In this document: piece after piece, positions 29,290 through 37,650 of the stretch
How the letters are laid out: each line of letters begins with the position of its first letter
Numbering within the stretch: the first letter of the stretch is position 1
Source of the DNA: Geomonas agri
GTDB lineage: Bacteria > Desulfobacterota > Desulfuromonadia > Geobacterales > Geobacteraceae
Direction: 5' to 3'
DNA length: 64,000 nt
NCBI RefSeq assembly: GCF_020179605.1
Contig: NZ_JAINZO010000001.1
Location: 1,248,396 to 1,312,395 of the forward strand
Made by a program: the position numbers and the translations under genes
Notes under the pieces: generated by a model
Databases searched by the model: none
Seen by the model: only the letters and a program-made list of their open reading frames with translations
Told to the model about the DNA's origin: nothing

Positions 29290-32200
29290 ATGATTGAAAA
29301 GATCATCGAATATTCCGCCCGCAACCGGGTGATAGTGCTGATGATGTTCGCCCTGCTGATCGCATGGGGCGTCTGGGCGGTCTACAAGACGCCGGTCGAC
29401 GCGATACCGGATCTCTCCGACAACCAGGTCATCGTCTTCACCGATTACCCGGGCCGGTCGCCGCAGGTGGTCGAGGACCAGGTCACCTACCCGCTGGCGG
29501 TCAACCTGCAGGGCCTGCCGCAGGTGCGCGCAGTGCGCGCCTCCTCCGCCTTCGGCTTCTCCATGATCTACGTGATCTTCGAGGACAAGGCGGACATCTA
29601 CTGGGCCAGGACCCGCGTCCTTGAGCGGCTGAACTACGCCGCCAGCCTGTTGCCGCAGGGCGTGGTCCCGACCCTCGGTCCCGACGGCACCGGTGTCGGC
29701 CACGTATTCTGGTACACGCTGGAAGGGAAAGGGTACGACCTTGAGCAGTTGAGGACCCTGCAGGACTGGTTCGTGCGCTACCAGCTGAACACTGTCCCCG
29801 GCGTGGCTGAGGTCGCCTCCATCGGCGGATTCGTGCGCGAGTACCAGGTCGATCTCGACCCCAACCGCCTCTTTGCCTACAACATCAAGGTAAACCAGGT
29901 TGCCGACGCCATCAAGAAGTCCAACAATGACGTAGGCGGCAGGCTCCTGGAGCAGGCCGATGCCGAGTACCTGATCCGCGGCCGCGGCTACGTGAAGTCC
30001 ACTGCCGACCTGGAGAACATCGTGGTCGGCGCCGACATGCGCGGCACACCCATCTACGTCAAAAACCTCGGCACGGTGCAATTGGGCGGCGCCATCCGGC
30101 GCGGCATGCTTGATATGAACGGGCAGGGCGAGGCCGTGGGCGGCATCGTGGTCATGCGCTACGGTGAGAACGCGAAGGACGTCATCGACCGGGTCAAGGA
30201 GAAGATCGTCTCCCTGGAGAAGGGGCTTCCGCCAGGTGTCAAGATCATGGTCTCTTATGATCGCAGCGACCTGATCGAGCGCGCCATCCACACGCTCAAA
30301 CACTCGCTGATCGAGGAATCGATCGTGGTGTCGCTGGTCATCCTGGTGTTCCTGCTTCACTTCCAGAGTGCCCTGGTCATCGTGCTGACGCTCCCCATCG
30401 CGGTGCTCATCTCCTTCATCACCATGAAGCTGATGGGGGTCACTTCGAACATCATGTCGTTGGGCGGCATCGCCATCGCCATTGGCGTGCTGGTCGACGC
30501 CGGCGTCATCATGGTGGAGAACTGCTACCGCCACCTGTCCGAGATGCCACCCGAGGAGCGAAAAGAGAAGCGCCTGGACGTGATCATCACTTCAGCCAAG
30601 CAAGTCGGGCGCGCCATCTTCTTCTCGCTGGCCATCATCATCCTCTCCTTCGTGCCGGTGTTCCTGCTCGAAGGGCAGGAAGGGAAGATGTTCCACCCGC
30701 TCGCCTTCACCAAGACCTTCTCGATGATGGGATCGGCCTTCATCGCCATCACGCTGGTCCCGGTGCTGATGTACTTCCTGATGCGCGGCAAGATGCCGCC
30801 GGAGAGCTCGAACCCGGTGTCGAGCTTCTTCATCAAGCTCTACTCGCCCATCATCCGGTGGGTGCTCAAGTGGAAGAAGACGACCATTGCGCTCAACGTC
30901 CTGGCACTTGCCATCGCCATCCCGATGTTCATGAGCATCGGCAGCGAGTTCATGCCGCCATTGGACGAGGGATCGCTGCTCTATATGCCCGTCACGCTCC
31001 CCAATATCTCCATCAACGAGGCCAAGCGCCTGATCCAGGTGCAGGACACCGTGATCAAGAGCGTACCGGAGGTTCAGCACGTGCTGGGCAAGGTCGGCCG
31101 TGCCGAGACCTCCACCGACCCGGCGCCGGTCTCCATGTTCGAGAGCATCATCATCCTGAAGCCCAAGGAGCAGTGGCGCCCCGGCGTCACCAAGGCCGAC
31201 ATCGTTTCCGAACTGGACGGCAAGCTGCAGCAGATCGGCGTCCGTAACGGCTGGACCCAGCCGATTATCAACCGCATCAACATGCTCTCCACCGGCGTGC
31301 GCACCGACCTAGGTGTCAAGATCTTCGGCTCCGACCTGAACGTCCTGAAGGACCTTGCGGTACAGGCCGAGGGGATCCTGAAGACGGTGCCAGGGGCGGC
31401 GGACGTGGTTGCTGAACGCGTCACCGGCGGCAACTACATCGACATCGACATCGACCGCGAGGCCGCGGCGCGCTACGGCGTTTCCGTTGGGGACATCGAG
31501 GATGTCATTTCCACGGCCCTGGGCGGCGAGATGCTTTCCACTTCTGTCGAGGGGCGCAACCGCTTCCCGATCCGCCTACGCTACATGCGCGAGATGCGCA
31601 GCGACATCCCGTCCATCCAGCGTATCCTCGTCTCCGGCATGGATGGGGCGCAGGTGCCGCTGTCGCTGGTGACCAAGCTGAAGGTGTCCACCGGCGCGCC
31701 GGAGATCAACAGCGAAGGCGGCCTGTTGCGCTCCATCGTCTTCCTCAACGTGCGCGGCCGTGACATGGGCGGTTTCGTCAACGAGGCGAAGACCGTGCTT
31801 GAGAAACAGATGAAGCTTCCTCCGGGCTACTATGTCGCTTGGTCCGGACAATGGGAGAACCAGGTGCGAGCCAAGGCGCGTCTGCAGATGCTCGTTCCTG
31901 CCGGGATCCTGATCATCTTCATCCTGCTCTACTTCACCTTCCACTCGGCGCTCGAGGCGAGCATGGTCATGCTCTCGGTGCCGTTTGCGCTGGTGGGCGG
32001 GGTGTACCTGGTGAAACTGCTCGGCTACAACATGTCGGTTGCGGTCTGGGTCGGCTTCATCGCCCTCTACGGCATCGCGGTTGAAACCGGCGTGGTGATG
32101 GTCATCTACCTGCACGAGGCGCTGGACCGGAAACTCTTGAAGGGGCCGGTAACCGAGCAGGATATCTACGACGCCACCTTCGAAGGGGCAGTGCTCAGGC

Positions 32201-32427
32201 TTCGTCCCAAGTTGATGACGGTGGCGGTGGCCCTGCTCGGCCTGGTACCCATCATGTGGTCCACGGGAACCGGCGCAGACGTGATGAAGCCGATCGCGGC
32301 GCCCATGATTGGCGGTATGATTTCGTCCGCGGTGCACGTGCTGATCATGACGCCGGTCATCTTCGTGCTGATGAAAAAGCACGACCTGAAGAAAGGCAAA
32401 CTGAAGTACTCGGGGATGAAGCATTAG
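29290..32427 (+). CDS. cusA: CusA-type Cu(I)/Ag(I) RND efflux pump
   Basis: A 1045-residue inner-membrane proton-driven pump with 12 membrane helices. The three periplasmic methionines that bind Cu(I)/Ag(I) in E. coli CusA are kept with identical spacing: M566 (LLYMPVTLP), M616 (APVSMFES) and M665 (INMLSTG), 50 and 49 residues apart. The proton-relay helix carries IAIGVLVDAGVIMVENCYRH, the copper/silver subgroup form. It starts at ATG 29290 and follows cusB by 33 bp. It exports monovalent copper or silver through the TolC-family duct. Confidence 0.95.
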   Translation: MIEKIIEYSARNRVIVLMMFALLIAWGVWAVYKTPVDAIPDLSDNQVIVFTDYPGRSPQVVEDQVTYPLAVNLQGLPQVRAVRASSAFGFSMIYVIFEDKADIYWARTRVLERLNYAASLLPQGVVPTLGPDGTGVGHVFWYTLEGKGYDLEQLRTLQDWFVRYQLNTVPGVAEVASIGGFVREYQVDLDPNRLFAYNIKVNQVADAIKKSNNDVGGRLLEQADAEYLIRGRGYVKSTADLENIVVGADMRGTPIYVKNLGTVQLGGAIRRGMLDMNGQGEAVGGIVVMRYGENAKDVIDRVKEKIVSLEKGLPPGVKIMVSYDRSDLIERAIHTLKHSLIEESIVVSLVILVFLLHFQSALVIVLTLPIAVLISFITMKLMGVTSNIMSLGGIAIAIGVLVDAGVIMVENCYRHLSEMPPEERKEKRLDVIITSAKQVGRAIFFSLAIIILSFVPVFLLEGQEGKMFHPLAFTKTFSMMGSAFIAITLVPVLMYFLMRGKMPPESSNPVSSFFIKLYSPIIRWVLKWKKTTIALNVLALAIAIPMFMSIGSEFMPPLDEGSLLYMPVTLPNISINEAKRLIQVQDTVIKSVPEVQHVLGKVGRAETSTDPAPVSMFESIIILKPKEQWRPGVTKADIVSELDGKLQQIGVRNGWTQPIINRINMLSTGVRTDLGVKIFGSDLNVLKDLAVQAEGILKTVPGAADVVAERVTGGNYIDIDIDREAAARYGVSVGDIEDVISTALGGEMLSTSVEGRNRFPIRLRYMREMRSDIPSIQRILVSGMDGAQVPLSLVTKLKVSTGAPEINSEGGLLRSIVFLNVRGRDMGGFVNEAKTVLEKQMKLPPGYYVAWSGQWENQVRAKARLQMLVPAGILIIFILLYFTFHSALEASMVMLSVPFALVGGVYLVKLLGYNMSVAVWVGFIALYGIAVETGVVMVIYLHEALDRKLLKGPVTEQDIYDATFEGAVLRLRPKLMTVAVALLGLVPIMWSTGTGADVMKPIAAPMIGGMISSAVHVLIMTPVIFVLMKKHDLKKGKLKYSGMKH

Positions 32428-32429
32428 GC

Positions 32430-32458
32430 GAATATGCTACTGCCGCAGTAGAATATTC
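32430..32458. promoter_or_regulatory. Paired activator sites upstream of the Met/His-rich protein gene
   Basis: GAATATGC (32430-32437) and GAATATTC (32451-32458) start 21 bp apart, the third occurrence of this arrangement. They lie about 60-85 bp upstream of the sigma-54 promoter at 32515. Confidence 0.72.
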
Positions 32459-32514
32459 CTCACGACACTCTCTCGTGGTGCCGTGAAACCACGCTGAAAC
32501 GGCACTTTAGCTCT

Positions 32515-32530
32515 TGGCACACCGCGTGCT
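32515..32530 (+). promoter_or_regulatory. Sigma-54 promoter of the Met/His-rich protein gene
   Basis: TGGCACACCGCGTGCT has the conserved -24 TGGCAC and -12 GC at correct spacing, the best -12 match of the four candidates. An inverted repeat GTGCCGT / ACGGCAC (32478-32505) just upstream may end cusA transcription. Confidence 0.78.
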
Positions 32531-32572
32531 TAGTCAATAACAGATTATTTTTCACGCAAAAGGAGAACTACC

Positions 32573-33052
32573 ATGAAGAAACTCGTCGTTCTGGCTGCCG
32601 CCGCACTCGCTCTGTCTGCACCGTTTGCTTCCTATGCTATGGACCACGGTTCCATGGACATGGGGCACGGCGATATGAAGATGGACCATGATATGGGTGG
32701 CGTCGCTCACCAGGAAGTTGTCAACGGCGTCAAGGCCACCTTCAAGGTTATGAGCATGAAAGAGCACATGGCCGCCATGAAGATGGAACTGCCCAAGGGG
32801 ATGAAAGAGACCCACCACATTGCAGTCGAGTTCAAGGACGCCAAGACCGGCAAGCCGCTTACCGAAGGCGAAGTGAAAGCGAAGGTCCAGGGCCCGGACA
32901 AATCCGAGCAGACCAAGGACCTGATGGGCATGCAGGGCCACTTCGGCGCCGACTTCGACCTCTCCAAGAAGGGCAAGTACGGCGTGATGTGCAAGTTCAA
33001 GCTGAAAGACGGCCAGGTGCGCACCTCCAAGTTCTGGTACACCGTTAAGTAG
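32573..33052 (+). CDS. Periplasmic Met/His-rich protein, probable copper binder
   Basis: A 159-residue exported protein. The signal peptide ends at about residue 22 (SYA). The mature N-terminus is a Met/His/Asp cluster (MDHGSMDMGHGDMKMDHDMG) suited to Cu(I)/Cu(II) binding. Residues 45-159 form a beta-rich domain (VNGVKATFKVMSMKEHMAAM ... KYGVMCKFKLKDGQVRTSKF) like small Ig-fold YtkA/FixH-type domains; this family link is tentative. The ATG at 32573 follows AAGGAGAA. It is a single-gene unit with its own sigma-54 promoter, paired activator sites and terminator, implying a strongly induced periplasmic metal buffer. Confidence 0.8.
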   Translation: MKKLVVLAAAALALSAPFASYAMDHGSMDMGHGDMKMDHDMGGVAHQEVVNGVKATFKVMSMKEHMAAMKMELPKGMKETHHIAVEFKDAKTGKPLTEGEVKAKVQGPDKSEQTKDLMGMQGHFGADFDLSKKGKYGVMCKFKLKDGQVRTSKFWYTVK

Positions 33053-33060
33053 TTCAGACA

Positions 33061-33096
33061 GGGGCGGCTCCGTAAGCGGAGCCGTCCTGGTTTTCC
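33061..33096 (+). terminator. Terminator after the Met/His-rich protein gene
   Basis: Stem CGGCTCCG / CGGAGCCG with loop TAAG, followed by TCCTGGTTTTCCC. Confidence 0.8.
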
Positions 33097-33143
33097 CTTC
33101 CCCTCCTGCGTTCTCCAGTCCTCTTCAGCAATTGCCGTCTCGC

Positions 33144-33178
33144 ATAGTTCGTTTTTTAAGTATAAGTTGTCGAACTAT
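33144..33178. promoter_or_regulatory. Inverted repeat upstream of the GerMN lipoprotein / two-component unit
   Basis: ATAGTTCG (33144-33151) and CGAACTAT (33171-33178) form a perfect 8-bp dyad with a 19-bp AT-rich spacer. It lies about 50 bp before the ATG at 33230. No sigma-54 box is seen here. It is a candidate operator for a different regulator. Confidence 0.4.
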
Positions 33179-33229
33179 AAGAATTATCGACTGGCGTTTT
33201 TCTCTAAAATATCTTAGAGGATACTTACC

Positions 33230-34114
33230 ATGACCACAGATACTCTCATCCGCACCTTTCGCACCGTGTCCCTCTTTCTTCTCCTTGCCTTATTTGTAGG
33301 GTGCACGTCCCGCCAGGAACCGCCTGCCGAAGCGAAGGGGAGGGTGAATGCCACGGCCTCCTTCGTAAAGTACTTCGGCCCGGTGCCGCCGGTGGACAAG
33401 GGCACCTGCTACGGCTTCGTTATCTATTTCCCTTCCGCCAAGGAAGTGGGCAAAGTGCTGCCTTTCCCGTTCTTCACCTTTGACGAGGCGAGTCTCAAGA
33501 AGGTGGCTCTTGGCAAATTGATGGCGGGTATGGGTGACCAGAAAGCATATCAGGGCGAACTGGTTCAGCCGTTTCCGGTCGGCAGCCGCGTCCTTGATGT
33601 CTCTCAAGCCGCCGGCACGGTCACCGTCAATTTCAGCAAGGAAGTAAATTCGATCAAGGAACAGCAACAGCAGGCAGTGGTGAATGCCGTGGTCCTAACG
33701 TTGAGCCAGTTTACCGGAGTGACCAAGGTCGTCATTAAGGTCGAGGGGGCGGAAAGTCCGCTTGAGAAACTGGTCGTGAAAGCCGATGAAAGTGCCGTGC
33801 TTCCCCTCGCACCGCCGAGGCTTTTGGGTGTGGTCGGCATGAAGGAAAAGGGTGCCGCCAACGTCGAGGAGATCGACGCCTTCTTCGATCGCCCGGTGGA
33901 CATCAAGGAACTCACGCTGTCCGCAGCCGATGGGGGGAAGATTGACGGGGACGTCTATCAGTCGGTGTTCGACATGGCAGGGGTCTTAAAGGCAAAAAAG
34001 CCGCTGCCGTACCAGGCCGGCACGCAGGTGAAGGTTCATTGGAAGGTTACCGATAAGCTGGGGCGTAGCGCCTCGGGTGATGTCGGCGTCGCTCTCGAGA
34101 TAAGGGAACATTGA
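33230..34114 (+). CDS. GerMN-domain lipoprotein
   Basis: A 294-residue exported lipoprotein with lipobox LFVGC (acylated C25). Residues 60-170 form a GerMN (sporulation/spore-germination) domain: TCYGFVIYFPSAKEVGKV, VPQPFPVGSRVL-like strand and GTVTVNFSKEVNSI, then a long helix. The C-terminal third is a beta-rich (Gmad2-like) domain starting near PRLLGVVGMKEKG. It is followed after 41 bp by a membrane sensor kinase and sigma-54 response regulator, so it may be an envelope sensor or partner of that kinase. That functional link is inference from gene order. Confidence 0.78.
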   Translation: MTTDTLIRTFRTVSLFLLLALFVGCTSRQEPPAEAKGRVNATASFVKYFGPVPPVDKGTCYGFVIYFPSAKEVGKVLPFPFFTFDEASLKKVALGKLMAGMGDQKAYQGELVQPFPVGSRVLDVSQAAGTVTVNFSKEVNSIKEQQQQAVVNAVVLTLSQFTGVTKVVIKVEGAESPLEKLVVKADESAVLPLAPPRLLGVVGMKEKGAANVEEIDAFFDRPVDIKELTLSAADGGKIDGDVYQSVFDMAGVLKAKKPLPYQAGTQVKVHWKVTDKLGRSASGDVGVALEIREH

Positions 34115-34155
34115 TCGAAGTCCAGGGGTGGTGACAGGCGGGGTGTAGAAAGCGT

Positions 34156-35376
34156 ATGTTCAAGAAAGCCATATTGCTGCTCGGCGTCGCAGTAACTTGT
34201 TGTCTGCTCTGGTTCGCCGTCTACGACTATCGCGAGGCCGGGCCCATAGCCAGGGAAAACCTGCGTGGGCTCGCGCTGTCGCTCACCACCGCCATAGAAA
34301 AACTTGCTGCCAACGATCCCTCCTTAGAGACACTGCATTCTTTCCATCCCGCTGATGTAGCCTACTTCGCCCTCGTCGACGGCCGGGGTGTCTACCGCTT
34401 CCATTCCAACCGTGACCTCGTCGGAACTGCCGTTGATCATAGGGCCGCCAAGGAGCAGGTGTTATTCGACAGGTCCGAGACTCGTGTCGTCCTCGGCACC
34501 GGTGAGCGTGCCTACCAGTTCGCCTCGCCGGTGACCGTGGCCGGAGAGCCGCTTCTCCTGGTGCTCACCCTGCACACGTTCCGCGCTGACGCGGTGACAC
34601 GCCGTGCCAGGCTCAATATGACCATCGTGGTTGCCTTGGTCGGCATCGGGTGGCTGTTGAGCCTGGGGTTGGCGCGATATGCGCGGCGCCAGGAGCGTCA
34701 CGAGGAGGAACTGGCGCGCCGGGAGGCGTTGGCGAAACTGGGGGAAATGGGAGCCGTGCTCGCCCACGAGATTCGGAACCCTCTGGCGGGAATCAAGGGA
34801 TTCGCCCAGGTTATCGCTGCGAAACCGCAGGAGTTACGCAACGGAGCTTTCGCCGAGAGCATCGTCACCGAGGCTGTCCGCCTGGAAAGTCTGGTCAACG
34901 ATCTGTTGCTCTATGCCGCCAACGAACCCGACACGGTGGCAGATTTTCCCCTTGCCCCCCTTGTCGAACACGTCGTTTCCCTTCATGGACCCGATGCCGG
35001 CTACGGTCATGTGGGCATCACCTGGAGCTGCCCGGCAGATCTGCTGGTGCGTGGCAACAGGGACAGGATCGAACAGGCGTTGTTGAACCTTGTCCATAAT
35101 GCCCTTCAGGCCATGGCCCAGGGAGGTGAACTCCGCGTGGTTGCGTCACGATCTGGCAGAAACGTCGTCATCAGGATTGAGGATAACGGGCACGGCATAG
35201 CCGATGAGCATCTCCCGCTCGTTTTCGAGCCTTTTTTCACCACCAAAACCAGGGGAACCGGGCTGGGGCTCGCCCTGTGCAAGAAAATAGTCGAGGCAAA
35301 CGGTGGCAGGATTACGCTGAAAAGCAGGGCAGGGGAGGGGACCGTGGTGACGATGGTCCTGCCCCGTGCACGCTGA
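34156..35376 (+). CDS. Membrane sensor histidine kinase (ZraS/NtrB-like)
   Basis: A 406-residue kinase. Membrane segments near residues 5-22 and 154-173 enclose a periplasmic sensor domain of about 130 residues. A short linker leads to the HisKA domain with phosphoacceptor H204 (VLAHEIRNPLAGIKGF), then the HATPase domain with NLVHNALQAM (N box), DNGHGI and GTGLGLALCKKI. The layout matches ZraS-type kinases that pair with sigma-54 activators. The response regulator starts 18 bp later. It probably senses metal or envelope damage, given the adjoining genes. Confidence 0.9.
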   Translation: MFKKAILLLGVAVTCCLLWFAVYDYREAGPIARENLRGLALSLTTAIEKLAANDPSLETLHSFHPADVAYFALVDGRGVYRFHSNRDLVGTAVDHRAAKEQVLFDRSETRVVLGTGERAYQFASPVTVAGEPLLLVLTLHTFRADAVTRRARLNMTIVVALVGIGWLLSLGLARYARRQERHEEELARREALAKLGEMGAVLAHEIRNPLAGIKGFAQVIAAKPQELRNGAFAESIVTEAVRLESLVNDLLLYAANEPDTVADFPLAPLVEHVVSLHGPDAGYGHVGITWSCPADLLVRGNRDRIEQALLNLVHNALQAMAQGGELRVVASRSGRNVVIRIEDNGHGIADEHLPLVFEPFFTTKTRGTGLGLALCKKIVEANGGRITLKSRAGEGTVVTMVLPRAR

Positions 35377-35394
35377 CGGGATTGAGGAGCTGAA

Positions 35395-36744
35395 ATGAAC
35401 GGAACTGTGCTGGTTGTCGAGGATGACGATACCTTTCGTGCCTTAATACAAACCATTTTGCAGGACGAGGGATACCAGGTGCAGACCGCGGCCGACGGCG
35501 TCAAGGCACTGCGCCTGTTGCGTCAGACCGCCTTTGACGTCGTGGTTTCCGACCTGAAGCTGCCAGGAAAGAGCGGTCTGGAGCTGTTTCGGGAGACGAG
35601 ACCGGACCCGGGCGCACCTCCGTTCATCTTCCTCACCGCCTTTGGCACCGTCGACGAGGCCGTTGGCGCCATCAAAGACGGGGCGGTGGATTTCCTGACC
35701 AAGCCCCTGAAGGATCCGCAGGCCTTGATCACGCTGGTGCAGCGGACCATCGAGGCACAGGGGCGGACCCGCGAGTACCTGTCTTTGAAGGAGTCCGAGG
35801 CTGCCGGGTTGCCGCCTGAGGAGCTTCTTTTTGCCGGTGATGCGATGCGCGCCGTGCGGCAATTGGTCGGGGACGTGGCTGCCACCATGGCAAACGTCCT
35901 CATCTTCGGCGAGAGCGGCACCGGCAAGGAGTTGGTCGCCCGGACCATTCACCTGATGAGCCAGAGAAGCAAGGGCGCGTTTGTCGCCATAAACTGTGCC
36001 GCCATTCCGGAAAACCTCCTGGAGAGCGAACTGTTCGGTCACGAGAAGGGTGCCTTCACCGGCGCCATCCAGGCGCGCCAGGGGAAATTCGAGCTCGCCA
36101 AGGGGGGCACCATCTTCCTCGACGAGATCGGTGAAATGCCCCTTCCGCTCCAGGCGAAGCTGCTGCGCGTGATTCAGGAGCGCGCCTTTGAGAGGGTGGG
36201 GGGGACCCGGGAGATGAAGGCGGACGTCCGCATCATTGCGGCCACCAACAGGAACCTGCGCGAGGAAGTTGATCAGCGGCGTTTCCGTGAAGACCTGTAT
36301 TACCGGCTCAACGTCTTCCCGCTTCGACTTCCCGCGCTTCGCGAAAGAATCGATGCTATAGATCTTTTGGCCGAATACTTCGTGCGACGCTTTAGTTCTC
36401 AACTCGGCAAGACGCTTAAGGGAATTGAGCATGACGCGGTCGCCGCGCTACGCCGGTACCCTTGGCCCGGTAATGTCCGGGAACTGCAAAACGTGATGGA
36501 ACGGGCGGTGATCCTGTCCAGGGACCTGGTCCGAGCGGGAACGCTCCCGGACGAGATCGTCTCTGTCGCTCAAGCCGGACAAATGGGCAGCAGGGATTGC
36601 CTGAAGGGGGCGGAACGCGACCTGATTGCACGGGCCATCGCGAAACATGGGGGCAACCGCCGCCTCGCCGCGGAGGAACTCGGTATTTCCCGCCGGTCAT
36701 TGCAGTACAAGCTCAAGGAGTACGGCTTTCTCGACGAGGGATAA
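35395..36744 (+). CDS. Sigma-54-dependent response regulator (NtrC/ZraR family)
   Basis: A 449-residue enhancer-binding activator. The receiver domain has phosphoacceptor D53 (VVVSDLKLPG). The AAA+ domain has Walker A GESGTGKE, the sigma-54 contact loop GAFTGA (HEKGAFTGAIQAR), Walker B FLDEIGEM and arginine fingers in RFREDLYYRLNVFPLRLPAL. The C-terminal Fis-type HTH is GGNRRLAAEELGISRRSLQY. It is co-transcribed with the kinase. It is the only sigma-54 activator in this window, and is the obvious candidate to act at the 21-bp-spaced sites at 24068, 26250 and 32430. Confidence 0.94.
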   Translation: MNGTVLVVEDDDTFRALIQTILQDEGYQVQTAADGVKALRLLRQTAFDVVVSDLKLPGKSGLELFRETRPDPGAPPFIFLTAFGTVDEAVGAIKDGAVDFLTKPLKDPQALITLVQRTIEAQGRTREYLSLKESEAAGLPPEELLFAGDAMRAVRQLVGDVAATMANVLIFGESGTGKELVARTIHLMSQRSKGAFVAINCAAIPENLLESELFGHEKGAFTGAIQARQGKFELAKGGTIFLDEIGEMPLPLQAKLLRVIQERAFERVGGTREMKADVRIIAATNRNLREEVDQRRFREDLYYRLNVFPLRLPALRERIDAIDLLAEYFVRRFSSQLGKTLKGIEHDAVAALRRYPWPGNVRELQNVMERAVILSRDLVRAGTLPDEIVSVAQAGQMGSRDCLKGAERDLIARAIAKHGGNRRLAAEELGISRRSLQYKLKEYGFLDEG

Positions 36745-36858
36745 GTGGTGCAAGGACGCCTGTGGCGGTGCAAAGAATTGCACAACAGACGCTGTCCTAG
36801 CCTCACATCGATTTCCCCATTCAACGCTATTTCGGTGCATTATGCAGTACACCACGAT

Positions 36859-36874
36859 TGGCACGAACCGTGAT
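36859..36874 (+). promoter_or_regulatory. Sigma-54 promoter of the envelope cluster
   Basis: TGGCACGAACCGTGAT, followed by AAAC, closely copies the promoter at 24177. No GAATATTC pair was found upstream. Instead there is a GGTGCAA-[13 bp]-GGTGCAA direct repeat at 36747 and 36767. Confidence 0.72.
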
Positions 36875-36965
36875 AAACCTCTACCGTCGGCACTACGAAA
36901 AGGAGGTTGAGGTTTTGGAAACGGAGCGTTGTTCGGTGAACTGTGACCCGAGAAGTGGGGGAGCG

Positions 36966-37046
36966 ATGAAAGTATTGGCGATGGTTTTGATAGTGGCGGG
37001 ATTCGCGCTGCTGACCGGGTGCTGCATGTTGCATCCGATGTGGTGA
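36966..37046 (+). CDS. Tiny lipoprotein (26 residues)
   Basis: ATG 36966 follows GGGGGAG. The peptide is a complete lipoprotein signal (MKVLAMVLIVAGFALLTGC) plus seven further residues, so the mature lipidated product would be only CCMLHPMW. That octapeptide holds two Cys, two Met and one His. The segment resembles the CxMHP element of the heavy-metal-binding domains nearby. The gene is first in a cluster behind a sigma-54 promoter. It could be an outer-membrane metal-binding lipopeptide; no family is recognised. Confidence 0.6.
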   Translation: MKVLAMVLIVAGFALLTGCCMLHPMW

Positions 37047-37070
37047 CAACCGGAAGGACGGTGAATTGTT

Positions 37071-37619
37071 ATGGCGGGTGGGCGACTTGTTGTGATGATT
37101 ATTGTTTTGCTCTTGAACGGGCTGTGGATCGGGGATGCTTCCGCGGGCTTTCTCGGTTTCGGCTCGGATGACAAGGGAAAAAGCGGCCTTGACTTCAACC
37201 GTGGCTACGACCTCAACACCGTGGGAAACGTGTCCGGTCGAGTCACCGCCGCGCCGCACCAGGTGGAAAACGAGCAGTACATCCTTGAGGTGCAGACCGC
37301 ATCGGGTCCGGTGAACCTGAGCGTCGGACCAGGATCGTATTGGCGCAAAAGCGGGATAGCGGTACGGGTAAGCGATGAGGTCAGTGCCAAAGGCGCCAAG
37401 GCGCAGGGGCTTGATGGAAAGAATTACCTGCTGACACAGAAGTTGGTGAACAAGACCACGGGAGCCGCTGTAGAACTGCGCAGCGAGAGCGGCGATCCGG
37501 CATGGTCGAGCAAGGGAACCGGGGCCGGCATGCGCTCGCAGGACAACCGGTTCGGTTCCGGCATGGGCGGCGGTTTCATGCGTGGCGGCGGCATGATGGG
37601 CGGCGGCATGAGGCGTTAG
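37071..37619 (+). CDS. Exported protein with Gly/Met-rich C-terminus, function unknown
   Basis: A 182-residue protein with a signal peptide (residues 1-25, ASA cleavage). The central part (about 45-150) is predicted beta-rich, with VGNVSGRVTAAPHQVENEQY and VNLSVGPGSYWRKSG suggesting a small OB-like or barrel domain. The last about 35 residues are Gly/Met/Arg-rich (GSGMGGGFMRGGGMMGGGM). It lies 24 bp after the tiny lipoprotein gene and 31 bp before a beta-barrel gene. The Met-rich tail fits Cu(I) binding, but no function is established. Confidence 0.75.
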   Translation: MAGGRLVVMIIVLLLNGLWIGDASAGFLGFGSDDKGKSGLDFNRGYDLNTVGNVSGRVTAAPHQVENEQYILEVQTASGPVNLSVGPGSYWRKSGIAVRVSDEVSAKGAKAQGLDGKNYLLTQKLVNKTTGAAVELRSESGDPAWSSKGTGAGMRSQDNRFGSGMGGGFMRGGGMMGGGMRR

Positions 37620-37650
37620 TGCCTTGAGCCGGGCGTACTACGAGGTGACG

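Noticed and set aside
36858-37046. 62-codon frame starting at TTG 36858
   Set aside because: The upstream part covers the sigma-54 promoter at 36859. The ATG at 36966 has a ribosome site and gives a clean lipoprotein signal.
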